A DNA stretch of 64,000 nt from CAVRUD01 sp963849635 (GCA_963849635.1 CAWKIA010000022.1:186001-250000), one strand, 5' to 3'. Positions 20,304 through 28,737 are shown, numbered from the stretch's first letter. Program-made: numbers and translations. Notes: generated by a model from the letters alone, not told the origin.

Positions 20304-20900
20304 ATGTCACCGATGCTTACTCGATTACCGCTTCTTATTCTGCTTGCCGTTGGAGCTGTGCTCGTGCATCCGGCAACTGGCCACGCCCAGGAACTCGACT
20401 CGGGCGGCCTGGGTATCTCCCGGGAAGCCTGGGAGGCGGTCCATGGTCCCGGCGATCAGGTCGACATCCTCAGTCCCATCTGGGGTGAGCTGACCGCCTA
20501 CGCCTTCGACGGCGGGATGTACTACGTTGCCTTCTCCGGCTCGAAAGTGGACGGCGGCGGGATCGTCGTCTCGATCGAGGTGGCGTTCGAGACTGGCATC
20601 GTTGCGGCTGACGAACTCGACGCGGCGATCGAACCCCTGATGCCCAGTGACAAGACCTACGCCGACAGCTACTACCTGCCACCTTCACCCGGTGCTCTCT
20701 CGGCCCTGAGCGTCTTTCGGTACGATAGCGCCACGCTTGACGCGGTTCCGTACGGGACCGACACCCTGGAATCGACCTTTCTCGTGGTGAAGGTCGGTCG
20801 GGTCAAGGCGATTCGGACGACAAGCGCCTTCGAATCGAGCCTCGACTTCGAAACGACCGTCTCCCGGGTGAGCATCGCGGTGGCGATCCCGGAGGGATAG
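20304..20900 (+). CDS. Secreted protein of unknown function
   Basis: 198 residues. An export signal covers residues 1-28 (MSPMLTRLPLLILLAVGAVLVHPATGHAQ, cut near AxA). The mature part has no motif I recognise: it is acidic, with many aromatic residues and the segments GISREAWEAVHGPGD and YLPPSPGALSALSVFRYD. It sits between the kinase and the lactonase-like gene, 110 bases after the kinase stop. GGAGG precedes the ATG. A link to sugar use is only positional. Confidence 0.6.
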   Translation: MSPMLTRLPLLILLAVGAVLVHPATGHAQELDSGGLGISREAWEAVHGPGDQVDILSPIWGELTAYAFDGGMYYVAFSGSKVDGGGIVVSIEVAFETGIVAADELDAAIEPLMPSDKTYADSYYLPPSPGALSALSVFRYDSATLDAVPYGTDTLESTFLVVKVGRVKAIRTTSAFESSLDFETTVSRVSIAVAIPEG

Positions 20901-20992
20901 CGAGGGCAACCTGGATGCCGCGTCCTCGTCGCCCGGACCGTGAGCCCCGGGCCACGGGAATGGCGCCTGACGCAATCACCAGTGAGGTCGCA

Positions 20993-21910
20993 ATGCCGCA
21001 CCTGATCACGACGCTAGGGCCAAAATCTCGGGAGGATCTCGGCCGGATCCTGCCGCACGAGCACGTCTTCGTCGACCTGCGCACCTGGGACCAGCCGGGA
21101 TACGGTGAGGCCGACGCAGCCGATGTCATCAGCCTCATGGCTCCGGAGATCGAACGGGTCCGGGCCCACGGCGTCACTGCTCTGGTCGAGCCGAGCGGCA
21201 TCGGTGTCGGTCGCCGCGCCGACCTGCTTTTGGCCGTCTCCAAGGCGACTAACTTCCCGATCGTCGTGCCGACCGGCGTCTACCGCGAGCCGTGGATGCC
21301 TCCCTGGGTTCATGACGCGAGCGAAGACGCGCTGCGCGAATGGATGAAGGGCGAACTGACCGGCGAGATCGAGAGCACAGGCGTTCAGGCCGGATGGATC
21401 AAGGTCAGTGCTGGCGATGACGGTATCACCCCGGCCGAAGCCAAGGTCCTCCGCGCCGCCGGGGCCGCCGCCGCCGCCACGGGCGCTACGGTCGGCAGCC
21501 ACACCGCCCGCGGCCGGGTCGCTTTGGAGCAATTGGCGATCCTGGAAGGGGCAGGCGCCCTGCCCGATCAGTTCATCTGGATCCACACCCAGATGGAAGC
21601 GGACACTGCCATTCATCTGGAGTTCGCCGCGCAAGGTGGCTGGATCGAGTACGACACGATCGGCGAACCTGGGTCCGATGAGCGCTACATTGAGCTGATT
21701 CACCACGCGATCGACGCCGGGTTCGAGCGGCAGTTGCTCCTCAGCCACGACCGCGGCTGGTACGACCCGGCCCAGCCCGGGGGCGGCAACCCGCGGCCGT
21801 ACACCTACCTCTTCGAAAATTTTCTGCCCAAGTTGATCGACTCCGGCATCTCTGAATCGACCGTTGAGCGACTCCTCACGGACAACCCGTTCCGGGCGTT
21901 CGCGCGATAG
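20993..21910 (+). CDS. Phosphotriesterase-family metal-dependent hydrolase (lactonase-like)
   Basis: 305 residues. The metal ligands are all visible: the first-strand HxH in LPHEHVFVDL, a bridging Lys in AGWIKVSAGDDG, His in GSHTARG, His in WIHTQME and Asp in LLSHDRGWY. This is the amidohydrolase fold of the PTE/PHP group, many of which open sugar lactones. A lactonase role would suit the neighbouring KDG-type kinase and GH42-like enzyme. Phosphotriesterase activity is less likely here. The ATG at 20993 has GAGG 5-8 bases upstream. An ATG at 20960 would add 11 residues. Confidence 0.82.
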   Translation: MPHLITTLGPKSREDLGRILPHEHVFVDLRTWDQPGYGEADAADVISLMAPEIERVRAHGVTALVEPSGIGVGRRADLLLAVSKATNFPIVVPTGVYREPWMPPWVHDASEDALREWMKGELTGEIESTGVQAGWIKVSAGDDGITPAEAKVLRAAGAAAAATGATVGSHTARGRVALEQLAILEGAGALPDQFIWIHTQMEADTAIHLEFAAQGGWIEYDTIGEPGSDERYIELIHHAIDAGFERQLLLSHDRGWYDPAQPGGGNPRPYTYLFENFLPKLIDSGISESTVERLLTDNPFRAFAR

Positions 21911-21924
21911 GGACCCGCGCGTGC

Positions 21925-22056
21925 CTTGCCCCGGATTGAAATCCCGGGCTCAACCTACGAAACCTCTCCGAGGTTGATCGTTTCGGCGGGGCATTTGCCC
22001 CGACCCTAGTCCCGGAGGGACTTCGCGGGTTCAGCGCCAGGTTTCAACCTGGCGTC
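21925..22056. repeat. Cluster of small hairpins (REP-like) between converging genes
   Basis: Four short stems follow one another: CCTCTCCGAGG, GGGGCATTTGCCCC, GTCCCGGAGGGAC and CGCCAGGTTtcAACCTGGCG (22035-22054). It fills the gap between the lactonase and the next minus-strand gene. The last stem can terminate both. Confidence 0.5.
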
Positions 22057-22059
22057 CGC

Positions 22060-22842
22060 TTACCGCCGACGGCGCTTCGGACGCGACGAGTGCACTGGCG
22101 GCGGAGGCGGAAGCGCGTCGGCAATCAGTGGAACGTCCAGCTCGTTCATTGCTTCGAGCGCTATCTCATCTTCAAGTGCCTGCGCCGCCAGCCAGTCCAT
22201 CGACTCCATTCCGGCCCGAGCGATGATGATCGCCGCATCCGTCCGGTCGTCACCCGACAGCGTGTGCAGGGTGTCGACCGGGCTGTCGGGAAACCGCTCG
22301 ACCAGGTCGTAGAGAATCTCCTCCATCGCCATCACATCGAGCGGCATGAATCCCCCGACTGAGAGGGTGACATCGTCGACCGTCGCCAGCCGCCCGCAAA
22401 ATCGTTCACCGAGGAAGAAGGAGTTGCCATAGGCCTCTTCAGCGACGAAGGCCGGCGGTCCGCCGAGCATGTCATGGAGCTGGATGCCGACGCCCTCCTC
22501 CACCCCATCGATGAGGAAGACTGACGTCCGAGCCTCCGCCAGGGCCCGCAGGAGACGGCCATCACGTGAGCTCAGGTCGGGAGGGTGCGTCCGGACGTAG
22601 CGCTCTATGGCGGTCTCACCGTCACGGCGGATCTCGTAGAGAGCGAACTCGTAGACGGCGCCCAGCTCGTGCTGGCCTCTGAGATCAAGCTGGCCATCGA
22701 CCAGCAGCCCAAGGACCATCGCCGACTCATCCAGCAGTGATCCGTCCACGTGGTTACCCAGCGGCTGGAGAACCCGCTGCAAGATCGTCAGGTACCGCCG
22801 ATAGGTAATCGTCTTTTCCGACTTGGTGCCGCTCCTGGGCAT
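22060..22842 (-). CDS. Protein of unknown function
   Basis: 260 residues, start after GGGAGGGAG. It is acidic through most of its length, with no signal peptide, membrane helix or motif I recognise. The N-terminal half reads SLLDESAMVLGLLVDGQLDLRGQHELGAVYEFALYEIRRDGE, a mixed helix-strand region. The C terminus is proline-rich and strongly basic (DALPPPPPVHSSRPKRRRR), which could bind RNA or DNA. It lies 79 bases downstream of the short gene at 22921-23265 on the same strand, so the pair may be an operon. Confidence 0.6.
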   Translation of the reverse strand: MPRSGTKSEKTITYRRYLTILQRVLQPLGNHVDGSLLDESAMVLGLLVDGQLDLRGQHELGAVYEFALYEIRRDGETAIERYVRTHPPDLSSRDGRLLRALAEARTSVFLIDGVEEGVGIQLHDMLGGPPAFVAEEAYGNSFFLGERFCGRLATVDDVTLSVGGFMPLDVMAMEEILYDLVERFPDSPVDTLHTLSGDDRTDAAIIIARAGMESMDWLAAQALEDEIALEAMNELDVPLIADALPPPPPVHSSRPKRRRR

Positions 22843-22920
22843 CGCGCACTCCCTCCCTTCGCGGGCATGTGGGTGTCGATCCATTGGGAGCGCTGGCAGC
22901 GGCAGGATTGGGCCGCTTCC

Positions 22921-23265
22921 CTAGCTGGCGATACCAGCCGCCGTCTGTGCCTGGCCGGTCGCACTGGAGGTGCGGTCGACCGCCGTCGGATCGGCGGGCG
23001 TGGTGGCATGTTCCAGCCACTCATCCCGGAACCAATGTTTTTGCCACGGGATAGCCACCCGGTTCTTATGGGTCGTGAAATCGACCAGCAGGACCGGCAA
23101 CCCGTAGGGACCGCGCGGGTTAATGTCGACCACGGTGCCGACCGCCCCCTCAAACCGAGCTTCCATAGAGGTAAAGAACATCACGCTCACGCCTGGAACA
23201 CCACGTTTGCTCTTGCCCTTGGGCAACTCAACCCGGACTTCGTCACCAACCCCGATTCGTGCCAT
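22921..23265 (-). CDS. Small protein of unknown function, SH3-like barrel character
   Basis: 114 residues, start MARIGVGDEVRVELPKGKSKRG after GGAGG. The beta-rich pattern IGVGDEVRVELP...GTVVDINPRGPYGLPVLLVDFTTHKNRVAIPW looks like a KOW/SH3-type barrel, as in translation or chromatin-binding proteins. This is a fold guess only. The tail after residue 90 is Ala-Thr-Pro-rich. It precedes the 22060 gene on the same strand and may be co-transcribed with it. Confidence 0.55.
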   Translation of the reverse strand: MARIGVGDEVRVELPKGKSKRGVPGVSVMFFTSMEARFEGAVGTVVDINPRGPYGLPVLLVDFTTHKNRVAIPWQKHWFRDEWLEHATTPADPTAVDRTSSATGQAQTAAGIAS

Positions 23266-23372
23266 CCAACCCGCCTCCGCATCCCCAATTGCCGATATGG
23301 CGCAGTATAGCGAACCGGCCGGCGCCCACGAACCTGCCGCCAGCAGGCCGATTCGGTGCCTCGCCGACCGCA

Positions 23373-23434
23373 ATCAAGGTCGATATTGATTTTATTGAAA
23401 TGGTATTGACAAATATCAAGGTGTGGGTTAGATT
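23373..23434 (+). promoter_or_regulatory. AT-rich promoter of the DUF2089/DUF4097 operon
   Basis: TTGACA (23406-23411) and TAGATT (23429-23434) are 17 bases apart, the same pair as in the hsp20 promoter. The octamer ATCAAGGT occurs at 23373-23380 and 23415-23422, 42 bp apart, on both sides of the -35. Three TATTGA steps (23384, 23393 and 23404) lie between. The region is much more AT-rich than its surroundings. An activator site is possible. Confidence 0.6.
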
Positions 23435-23540
23435 CTTCATAGACGAGTTGCCGGACTCCAATCTGGCACGATCCGCCGGGAACTGACCACCGCCGGACGG
23501 CTCGAATCCCATTCCACACCCCAGATGAAGGAGATCCACC

Positions 23541-23957
23541 GTGGCCATCCCAACGGTGATTGGACGCTGCCCTGTGTGCGGCGACGAACTCACAGTTACC
23601 CGACTCCACTGCCAGGCCTGCGACACCGGCATCGACGGCCGCTTCCGCCTGGGGCGCTTCGGCCGCCTCTCCCCTGAGCAGCTTGATTTTGTCGAGGTCT
23701 TCCTCAAGAACCGCGGCATCATCAAAGACGTCGAGAGCGAACTCGGCATCTCCTACCCGACCGTCCGCGCCCGCCTCGACGACTCTCTCCGGGCGATGGG
23801 CTTCACCGCCAGCGACGACGGCACCGAGCCGAAGGCACCGGCCGGCCCCGCCCGCGAAGACCGCCGCCGGATCCTGGAAGAGCTCCGCGCCAAGAACATC
23901 ACCGCCGATGAGGCCGCCCGCCGGCTGGCGGCGCTCTCAGAGCGCGGCAACCGCTAG
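23541..23957 (+). CDS. DUF2089-type zinc-ribbon/HTH protein
   Basis: 138 residues. A zinc ribbon, CPVCGDELTVTRLHCQACDT, is at residues 10-29. A helix-turn-helix follows, LSPEQLDFVEVFLKNRGIIKDVESELGISYPTVRARLDDSLRAMGF, then a SHOCT-like helix pair near the C terminus (RILEELRAKNITADEAARRLAAL). This layout is typical of DUF2089 regulators found next to DUF4097 genes. It likely controls the operon it heads. GAAGGAGATCCACC precedes the ATG. Confidence 0.8.
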   Translation: MAIPTVIGRCPVCGDELTVTRLHCQACDTGIDGRFRLGRFGRLSPEQLDFVEVFLKNRGIIKDVESELGISYPTVRARLDDSLRAMGFTASDDGTEPKAPAGPAREDRRRILEELRAKNITADEAARRLAALSERGNR

Positions 23958-24004
23958 CCGCTAGCCGCTAGCCGATTCGCATCGACTTCTGGAGGAACTT
24001 CGCG

Positions 24005-24502
24005 ATGAGTCCGGTCACCGACGCAAGCAACCACGATGCTCCGGCCGCTCCGAGCGATCCGACAACGCCGATCACCACGGCTCCCGATGTCGACGAGCGG
24101 TTGCAGGTGCTCCGGCTGCTGGAGAACGACGAGATTACCGCTGATGAGGCCGGGCTGCTCCTGGACGCCCTTGACGCGGAACTAATCGCGGAGCGGCAAC
24201 CGCGCCCAACGAGCCCGCGGAAGACTGAGACGGTCGAGGTCGTCCCGGAGCGGCCAAGCGGCGGAAAGAGCCAGCCGCCGAAGCTGCGCATTCGCGTCTC
24301 GGACGTCCGCACCGGGGTGGCCCGGGTCAATCTCGCGATTCCCCTCGGATTCCTGAACGCCGGCTACGGATTGGCAAGGCGGATCGCGCCAGGCCGCGTT
24401 CCTGCCGTCGAAGACCTCCAAGAAGCGGTTCGCACCGGCTTCCAGGGGCACCTGATCGACGTGGTCGATGGCAACGAGCGCGTTGAAATCTTGGTCGAAT
24501 AA
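24005..24502 (+). CDS. SHOCT-like domain protein
   Basis: 165 residues. The segment LQVLRLLENDEITADEAGLLLDALDAE (near residue 35) is the short helical SHOCT-like unit that also ends the next protein and the previous one. The C-terminal half (LRIRVSDVRTGVARVNLAIPLGFLNAGYGLARRI...) recalls the DUF4097-associated domain of YvlB/LiaX-type proteins. No signal peptide or membrane segment is seen. It lies 47 bases after the DUF2089 gene, past a short direct repeat (CCGCTAG three times near 23950). Confidence 0.7.
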   Translation: MSPVTDASNHDAPAAPSDPTTPITTAPDVDERLQVLRLLENDEITADEAGLLLDALDAELIAERQPRPTSPRKTETVEVVPERPSGGKSQPPKLRIRVSDVRTGVARVNLAIPLGFLNAGYGLARRIAPGRVPAVEDLQEAVRTGFQGHLIDVVDGNERVEILVE

Positions 24503-24557
24503 GACAGGCCTTGCCGCCTACCCACCAACCATCGCGCCACTCACGAGGATCACGACC

Positions 24558-26129
24558 ATGGCAGACACCCACTATTCAGACTCAACCTTCAGCCTTCCCG
24601 CCCAGTTCTCGATCGACAATTCTCGCCCACTGGTGATCGTCGCCCACAATCGCAACGGCGAGCTGACTATCCGCGGCACCCAGCGGAACAACATCCTTGT
24701 CCGGGCAACCTCATCCGACGGCGATGACGAGGTCGAGGGCATCCGGATCGAATACTCCAACAACCGCCTGGAGGTCCGCACCGATCATCGCGGTGAAGGC
24801 CGCGGTGCCGCCCGTGAGGCCCGCCGGGCCGCCCGCGAAGCCAGTCGGGCCGCCCGCGAGGCCGGCCGGGCCGCCCGCGAGGCGACGCGCGCGGCTACCG
24901 ACGACATCTTCCGGCGGCGCGAGGGTCAGTTCAACAAGGGCGGTTTCCTCGGCTCCTGGCAGATCGACTTCGACGACCACATCAAGCACGAGCTGCGCGA
25001 CATCTTCCCCTTCGGCCGCGGTGGAACGGTCGACCTGGAGATTGAGATTCCCGCAAGTGGCGTCGAAACTCGCGTCGAGGCCCACACGACCAGCGGCGAG
25101 ATTCGGATCGAGGAGGTTCACGGCGCCGTCGATGCTGCCACTGCCTCGGGTGAGATGGTCTTGCGACGGGTGAGCGGCGACCTGACCGTCCAGTCCGCGT
25201 CCGGCGAACTCACCGTAATCGAGCCGACCGGCACGCTCCGGGCGCGCAGTGCCAGCGGCGATTTCAGTATCACCGACGGCACTCTGGACAAGTACGTCCT
25301 CCACACGGCCAGTGGCGATATTCACCTGGTCACGACGCTAATCGGTGACGGTCCGTACCGCATCGATGCCGTGAGCGGCGACGTCAATCTGGTGCTGGAC
25401 GCCCCTGGGCACCTGCTCGACCGCGGCGCCTCGATCCAGCTCCAGACGCTCTCTGGCGACCTGAACGTCTCTGGCGGGGCGCGCAAGATCAACCGCCGCA
25501 CCTGGCACTACGGACCGGAGACCAAAAACGCCATTGAGATTGCCACCCGGACGGTTTCCGGAGACGCGAACGTCTCGCTCACTCGGCGACCGGATAGCGG
25601 CACCACGCCCAGAACGACCGGACCCGACGATGCCACCCGGCCGATCCCTGCTATGCCGCCAAGTGCACAGGCTGATGAGTCGACCAATCCAATCCCGCCC
25701 ATTCCACCCACCCCGCCCACCCCTCCTGTCCCGCCATTCCCGTCCGTTCCACCGCATCCACCGGCGCTCGTAACGCCACCGACTCCGCCGACTCCACCGA
25801 CACCAGCGACTCCAATCCTGGCTGAGTCCGACCAGGCCTCTGCCCTGGCCGCCGCCGGTGAGGAGAACGGCCAGCCCGAAACTCCATCCGAAATCGCCGA
25901 GCTGGAGTCCAAGGGTGACGCCCTCAGTCGCCTAGCCGACGAGATGGCCGCTTCGCTCAACGGCGACGGCGTCGCCACCTACTCCTACCCGCCCGAGGAA
26001 TCCGCTCTGCCGGACAACTCCGCCCCCCAGGCCGATGACCGTCTGGCTGTCCTGGCCGCCCTAGAGCGGGGAGAGATCGACATCGACGAGGCCATGCGCC
26101 GTCTCGACGGGGCCTCCGCCGAAAGCTAG
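24558..26129 (+). CDS. DUF4097 beta-helix protein with a heptad-repeat arm and proline-rich tail
   Basis: 523 residues. After a beta-rich N terminus (FSIDNSRPLVIVAHNRNGELTIRG) come four near-perfect seven-residue units, AREARRA/AREASRA/AREAGRA/AREATRA, at about residues 80-108. Then comes a right-handed beta-helix with repeated SG-(E/D)-(I/M/L) turns (TTSGEIRI, ASGEMVLR, VSGDLTV, ASGELTV, ASGDFSI, ASGDIHL, VSGDVNL, LSGDLNV). Next is a Pro-rich stretch (about residues 370-415, PPIPPTPPTPPVPP) and a final SHOCT-like helix pair, LAALERGEIDIDEAMRRLDG. The LiaX/YvlB-like makeup suggests an envelope-stress role. No signal peptide is present. Confidence 0.8.
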   Translation: MADTHYSDSTFSLPAQFSIDNSRPLVIVAHNRNGELTIRGTQRNNILVRATSSDGDDEVEGIRIEYSNNRLEVRTDHRGEGRGAAREARRAAREASRAAREAGRAAREATRAATDDIFRRREGQFNKGGFLGSWQIDFDDHIKHELRDIFPFGRGGTVDLEIEIPASGVETRVEAHTTSGEIRIEEVHGAVDAATASGEMVLRRVSGDLTVQSASGELTVIEPTGTLRARSASGDFSITDGTLDKYVLHTASGDIHLVTTLIGDGPYRIDAVSGDVNLVLDAPGHLLDRGASIQLQTLSGDLNVSGGARKINRRTWHYGPETKNAIEIATRTVSGDANVSLTRRPDSGTTPRTTGPDDATRPIPAMPPSAQADESTNPIPPIPPTPPTPPVPPFPSVPPHPPALVTPPTPPTPPTPATPILAESDQASALAAAGEENGQPETPSEIAELESKGDALSRLADEMAASLNGDGVATYSYPPEESALPDNSAPQADDRLAVLAALERGEIDIDEAMRRLDGASAES

Positions 26130-26248
26130 TCCGTAGGCAGTCCATTGTCCGGCAGCCGAGCCCACCGGGGCCCGGCAACCGCCCGGCGCGTCCACGTTCC
26201 GCTGTCGTCCGCTGTTCATTCGGTCGAACGAGATCAAGGAGGATCGAC

Positions 26249-26488
26249 ATGTACTACAGCTCGATCGAACTGCAAGCCATCGCCGACGCCCGCCAGGACG
26301 ACCTCCGCAACGAGCGCTACTGCACAGCCTCCACCCGCGCCACTCCCCGATTCCTCGCGAGCATGCGCCGCTACGTAGGTCTGGCGTTGATCTCCGCGGG
26401 CGAGGCGATCGCCGACCGGCGGCCCTCCCGCCCGAGCGCAACCCTGGGTACCACTCCAGCGGCTAGCACATCTCGGTTCGCAAGCTGA
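26249..26488 (+). CDS. Small protein of unknown function
   Basis: 79 residues, preceded by a strong site AAGGAGGATCGAC. It begins MYYSSIELQAIADARQDDLRNERY. The remainder is Arg/Ala/Ser/Thr-rich. It lies 119 bases after the DUF4097 gene and before the repeat block at 26501-26752. It may be the last gene of that operon. No homologous family comes to mind. Confidence 0.6.
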   Translation: MYYSSIELQAIADARQDDLRNERYCTASTRATPRFLASMRRYVGLALISAGEAIADRRPSRPSATLGTTPAASTSRFAS

Positions 26489-26500
26489 GAAATGGTTCGG

Positions 26501-26752
26501 ACGTGAGACGTGAGACGTGAGACGTGAGTCGTGAGAAAGAGTCGTGAGAAAGAGTCGTCATCCTGAGCTTGCGAAGGATCTTGGCGCTTCAGCGCCTTCG
26601 TGTTCGTTCCAGACCATTGCGTCTCGGTTGGCGACAAAGGCCGTAAACGGCCAAGATCCTTCGCAAGCTCAGGATGACGATTGCTTGCCGCCCTGCCACC
26701 TCACCGCCTTGCCGCCTCTTCACTCACGTCTCACGACTCACGTCTCACGTCT
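26501..26752. repeat. Nested inverted-repeat block with a mobile-element-like hairpin
   Basis: Inner unit: a 30-bp perfect inverted repeat (26555-26584 with 26651-26680, TCGTCATCCTGAGC...) around 66 bases. Outer unit: GTGAGACGTGAGAC-type repeats at 26501-26535, answered by their complements (CACGTCTCACGAC...) at 26721-26752. A related inner unit lies in reverse orientation at 63377-63521. No coding sequence is present. Confidence 0.75.
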
Positions 26753-26774
26753 CGGTGAGTCCGGAGCTACGCCC

Positions 26775-27491
26775 GTGATCGATAAACCCGTCGTCCCCTT
26801 CGATGTCGCCGCTCGGTTTGTCGCTACGATCGAGCGGCGGCGCATCCCGCTCGCTGCCCTGTTCACCGCCACCGGCGCCTCGCTTCTCGGTCGCCAGGTC
26901 GCCACCGTCGCGATTCCTTGGGCGACCTACGTTGCCACCGGCTCCCTGGCCCAGACCGGCCTGACCGCCACCTGCCTCGTCTTCCCTTGGCTCCTGACGG
27001 ATCCCACCGGCAATGCCTTCGCCACCCGGATCGGTCACAAGCCGGCGAGTATCGCCGCCAGCATCCTGGGTAGTGTCATGGTTGCGGCGATTCCCCTCCT
27101 CGATCTCGCGGCCAGGCTCCCCCTCGCCTCTCTGCTCCTGTTCAGCGCCGTGTTTGCCTACATCACCGCACTTGGAAGCGTGAGCCGGCATGCCTTGATG
27201 CCAGAGGCGGCGGACCTGGCGGGAGGTTCTCCCGGACAGGTCGGCGGGGCGATGCGGATCGCCGCACGGGTGACAATCACGGCTGGTGCCCTTCTTGCCG
27301 TCGTGGGGATCACGCAATTTGGTGAGGATCGAACCCTCGGGATCGCCACGACCCTCATCGCCATCGCCGCCGCCGCCGACCTCCTTCTTGTGTCGCCGAA
27401 TACCACAGTTCTACCGGCCGCTCGTCCCCGTACGGCACTTCTGTCCGCAACATCGACGCAGCGCTCGGCCGGCACCCTAGACCGGTCCTAG
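26775..27491 (+). CDS. N-terminal half of an MFS transporter (truncated)
   Basis: 238 residues. It starts at GTG after CCGGAGCTACGCCC. About six membrane segments are visible: PLAALFTATGASLLGRQVATVAI, LTATCLVFPWLL, ASIAASILGSVMVAAIPLL, LPLASLLLFSAVFAYITALG, VTITAGALLAVVGI and TLIAIAAAADLLLV. Full MFS proteins have twelve over about 400 residues, so the C-terminal half is missing. The stop TAG (27489-27491) falls inside a palindrome, ACCCTAG...CTAGGGT. It is therefore likely an inactive half, unless half-size dimers form. Substrate unknown. Confidence 0.65.
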   Translation: MIDKPVVPFDVAARFVATIERRRIPLAALFTATGASLLGRQVATVAIPWATYVATGSLAQTGLTATCLVFPWLLTDPTGNAFATRIGHKPASIAASILGSVMVAAIPLLDLAARLPLASLLLFSAVFAYITALGSVSRHALMPEAADLAGGSPGQVGGAMRIAARVTITAGALLAVVGITQFGEDRTLGIATTLIAIAAAADLLLVSPNTTVLPAARPRTALLSATSTQRSAGTLDRS

Positions 27492-27518
27492 GGTAAACAC
27501 CCCAGACACCCTAGGGTG
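27474..27518. repeat. CCCTAGGGT palindromes at the end of the half MFS gene
   Basis: ACCCTAG at 27474-27480 pairs with CTAGGGT at 27488-27494, and CACCCTAGGGTG at 27507-27518 is a perfect 12-bp palindrome. Together they can fold as a terminator-like structure. They sit exactly at the truncation of the MFS gene. Confidence 0.5.
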
Positions 27519-28042
27519 CTTCTCGGGTCCCTCAGCTCGATACCGCGAAAAAATGAGGCGTTCTCCCGATGTTGTGGGGGGCGGGACAGGGCATCATAGG
27601 GTCGTGGTCAGGGAAACGAGCCCCGATCCGAGAACGAAGCCCACCGCGACCGAGAGCCGGCGCGGCCACCGAGAAAGAAGGACGCACGCCATGTCGATCA
27701 CGCACGTCATCCGCGCCTAGGTCGTCACCCCTTCCCTCGGTGGCAAGCACCACCGTGAACGCGCCCGGACACCCAGCACCGCCCGGCGGCCAACGATCAG
27801 ACCCCAACCCAGCCAGCCGCCCACCCACCCGTCCGACGCGCCCCAACACCCCACTTCCCTTCCCACCCTTCCTCTCTCCCCCCTCCCCATCCCAACTCGA
27901 CACCGGCGAGGCCCCACCAGGCCCCGCCGGTTCGCGTTTTCCCTGTTCGCCGTTCGATCGAGTTGTAGGGGCAGCCACACAGTGTCAATCGCGCCACGCG
28001 GAGTCGATTCCCAAGCCCAATTCCGCGTGATAGAGTGCCGCC
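27519..28042. other. Gap of about 520 bases with no supported gene
   Basis: The stretch is C-rich, with long CCCACCC/CCACCC runs between 27820 and 27890. A near-perfect hairpin CCGGCGAGGCC...GGCCCCGCCGG (about 27903-27940) is followed by TTTTCC. A 9-codon frame (27691-27720) lacks a good ribosome site. I see no convincing protein in any frame. Confidence 0.45.
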
Positions 28043-28686
28043 ATGAGGAAACAACCGATTGTGTCTGGCTACAGGGCCATCTTCGCGCCCTCGGGATCGT
28101 CGCGATGGCGACCCAGCTTGAGAAGGTCTGGGACACCCCCGGAAACCCCGGAAACTTTTTCAGCTTCTTCACGATCGAGAGCAACATCCTTGCGGCCGGA
28201 GTTCTGCTGTACGGTGTCTCGCGGCCAACCATGATCGGCCGCTCTCCAACCCTCGATCTGGTACGGGGCGCCGCGGTCCTCTACAGGACCGTGACCTTCA
28301 TCGTCTACGGCGTCCTGCTCTCCGGCTATCAAGAGGAGCAACAGACGACCATCCCCTGGGTCGACACCGTCGTCCACCGGGTGCTGCCTATCGTCATGAT
28401 CCTGGACTGGATCATCGATCCACCGGATAACGCCCTGACCTGGCGCCGTGCCCTTCCCTTCTGGCTCGTGCCGCCCGCCGCGTACCTGGTCTACTCCCTG
28501 ATCCGTGGTCCAATCGTCGACTGGTATCCTTACCCGTTCCTCAACCCCGACGAAGTCGGCGGCTACGGTGGGGTAGCGGCCTATGCGGTTGGCATCGCCG
28601 CGCTGGCCGCCCTTGGGACCTGGGTCATCGTCTGGATTGGGCACAGGGTGCGCCTCGCGGTTGCGTCGGCCCCCGTTCCCGCTTAG
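28043..28686 (+). CDS. Pr6Pr-family membrane protein, frameshifted near its start
   Basis: About 213 residues if repaired. Features are FFSFFTIESNILAAGVLL, VLYRTVTFIVYGVLLSG, IPWVDTVVHRVLPIVMILDWIIDPP, WLVPPAAYLVYSLIRGPIVDWYPYPFLNP and a last helix AALAALGTWVIVW, which give six membrane segments as in the Pr6Pr family. The natural start is ATG 28043 (MRKQPIVSGYRAIF). The frame then changes at 28085-28090, where one missing base in TTCGCGCCC would restore FAALGIVAMATQLEKVW. Function of the family is not established. Confidence 0.75.
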
Positions 28687-28737
28687 GGCGAGCCGGCCGA
28701 TCAGCCCACCCCGCGCCCTGCAACGACGGAGGCAGAG

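Noticed and set aside
26501..26752. A CRISPR array
   Set aside because: Repeats are 7-base steps and inverted, with no regular spacers and no cas genes nearby.
27691..27720. A 9-residue peptide gene (MSITHVIRA)
   Set aside because: No good ribosome site at normal spacing and no downstream gene it could regulate.
27569..28030. A 153-residue proline-rich protein
   Set aside because: Composition only: the DNA is C-rich, there is no ribosome site, and no motif. The opposite strand is open for the same reason.
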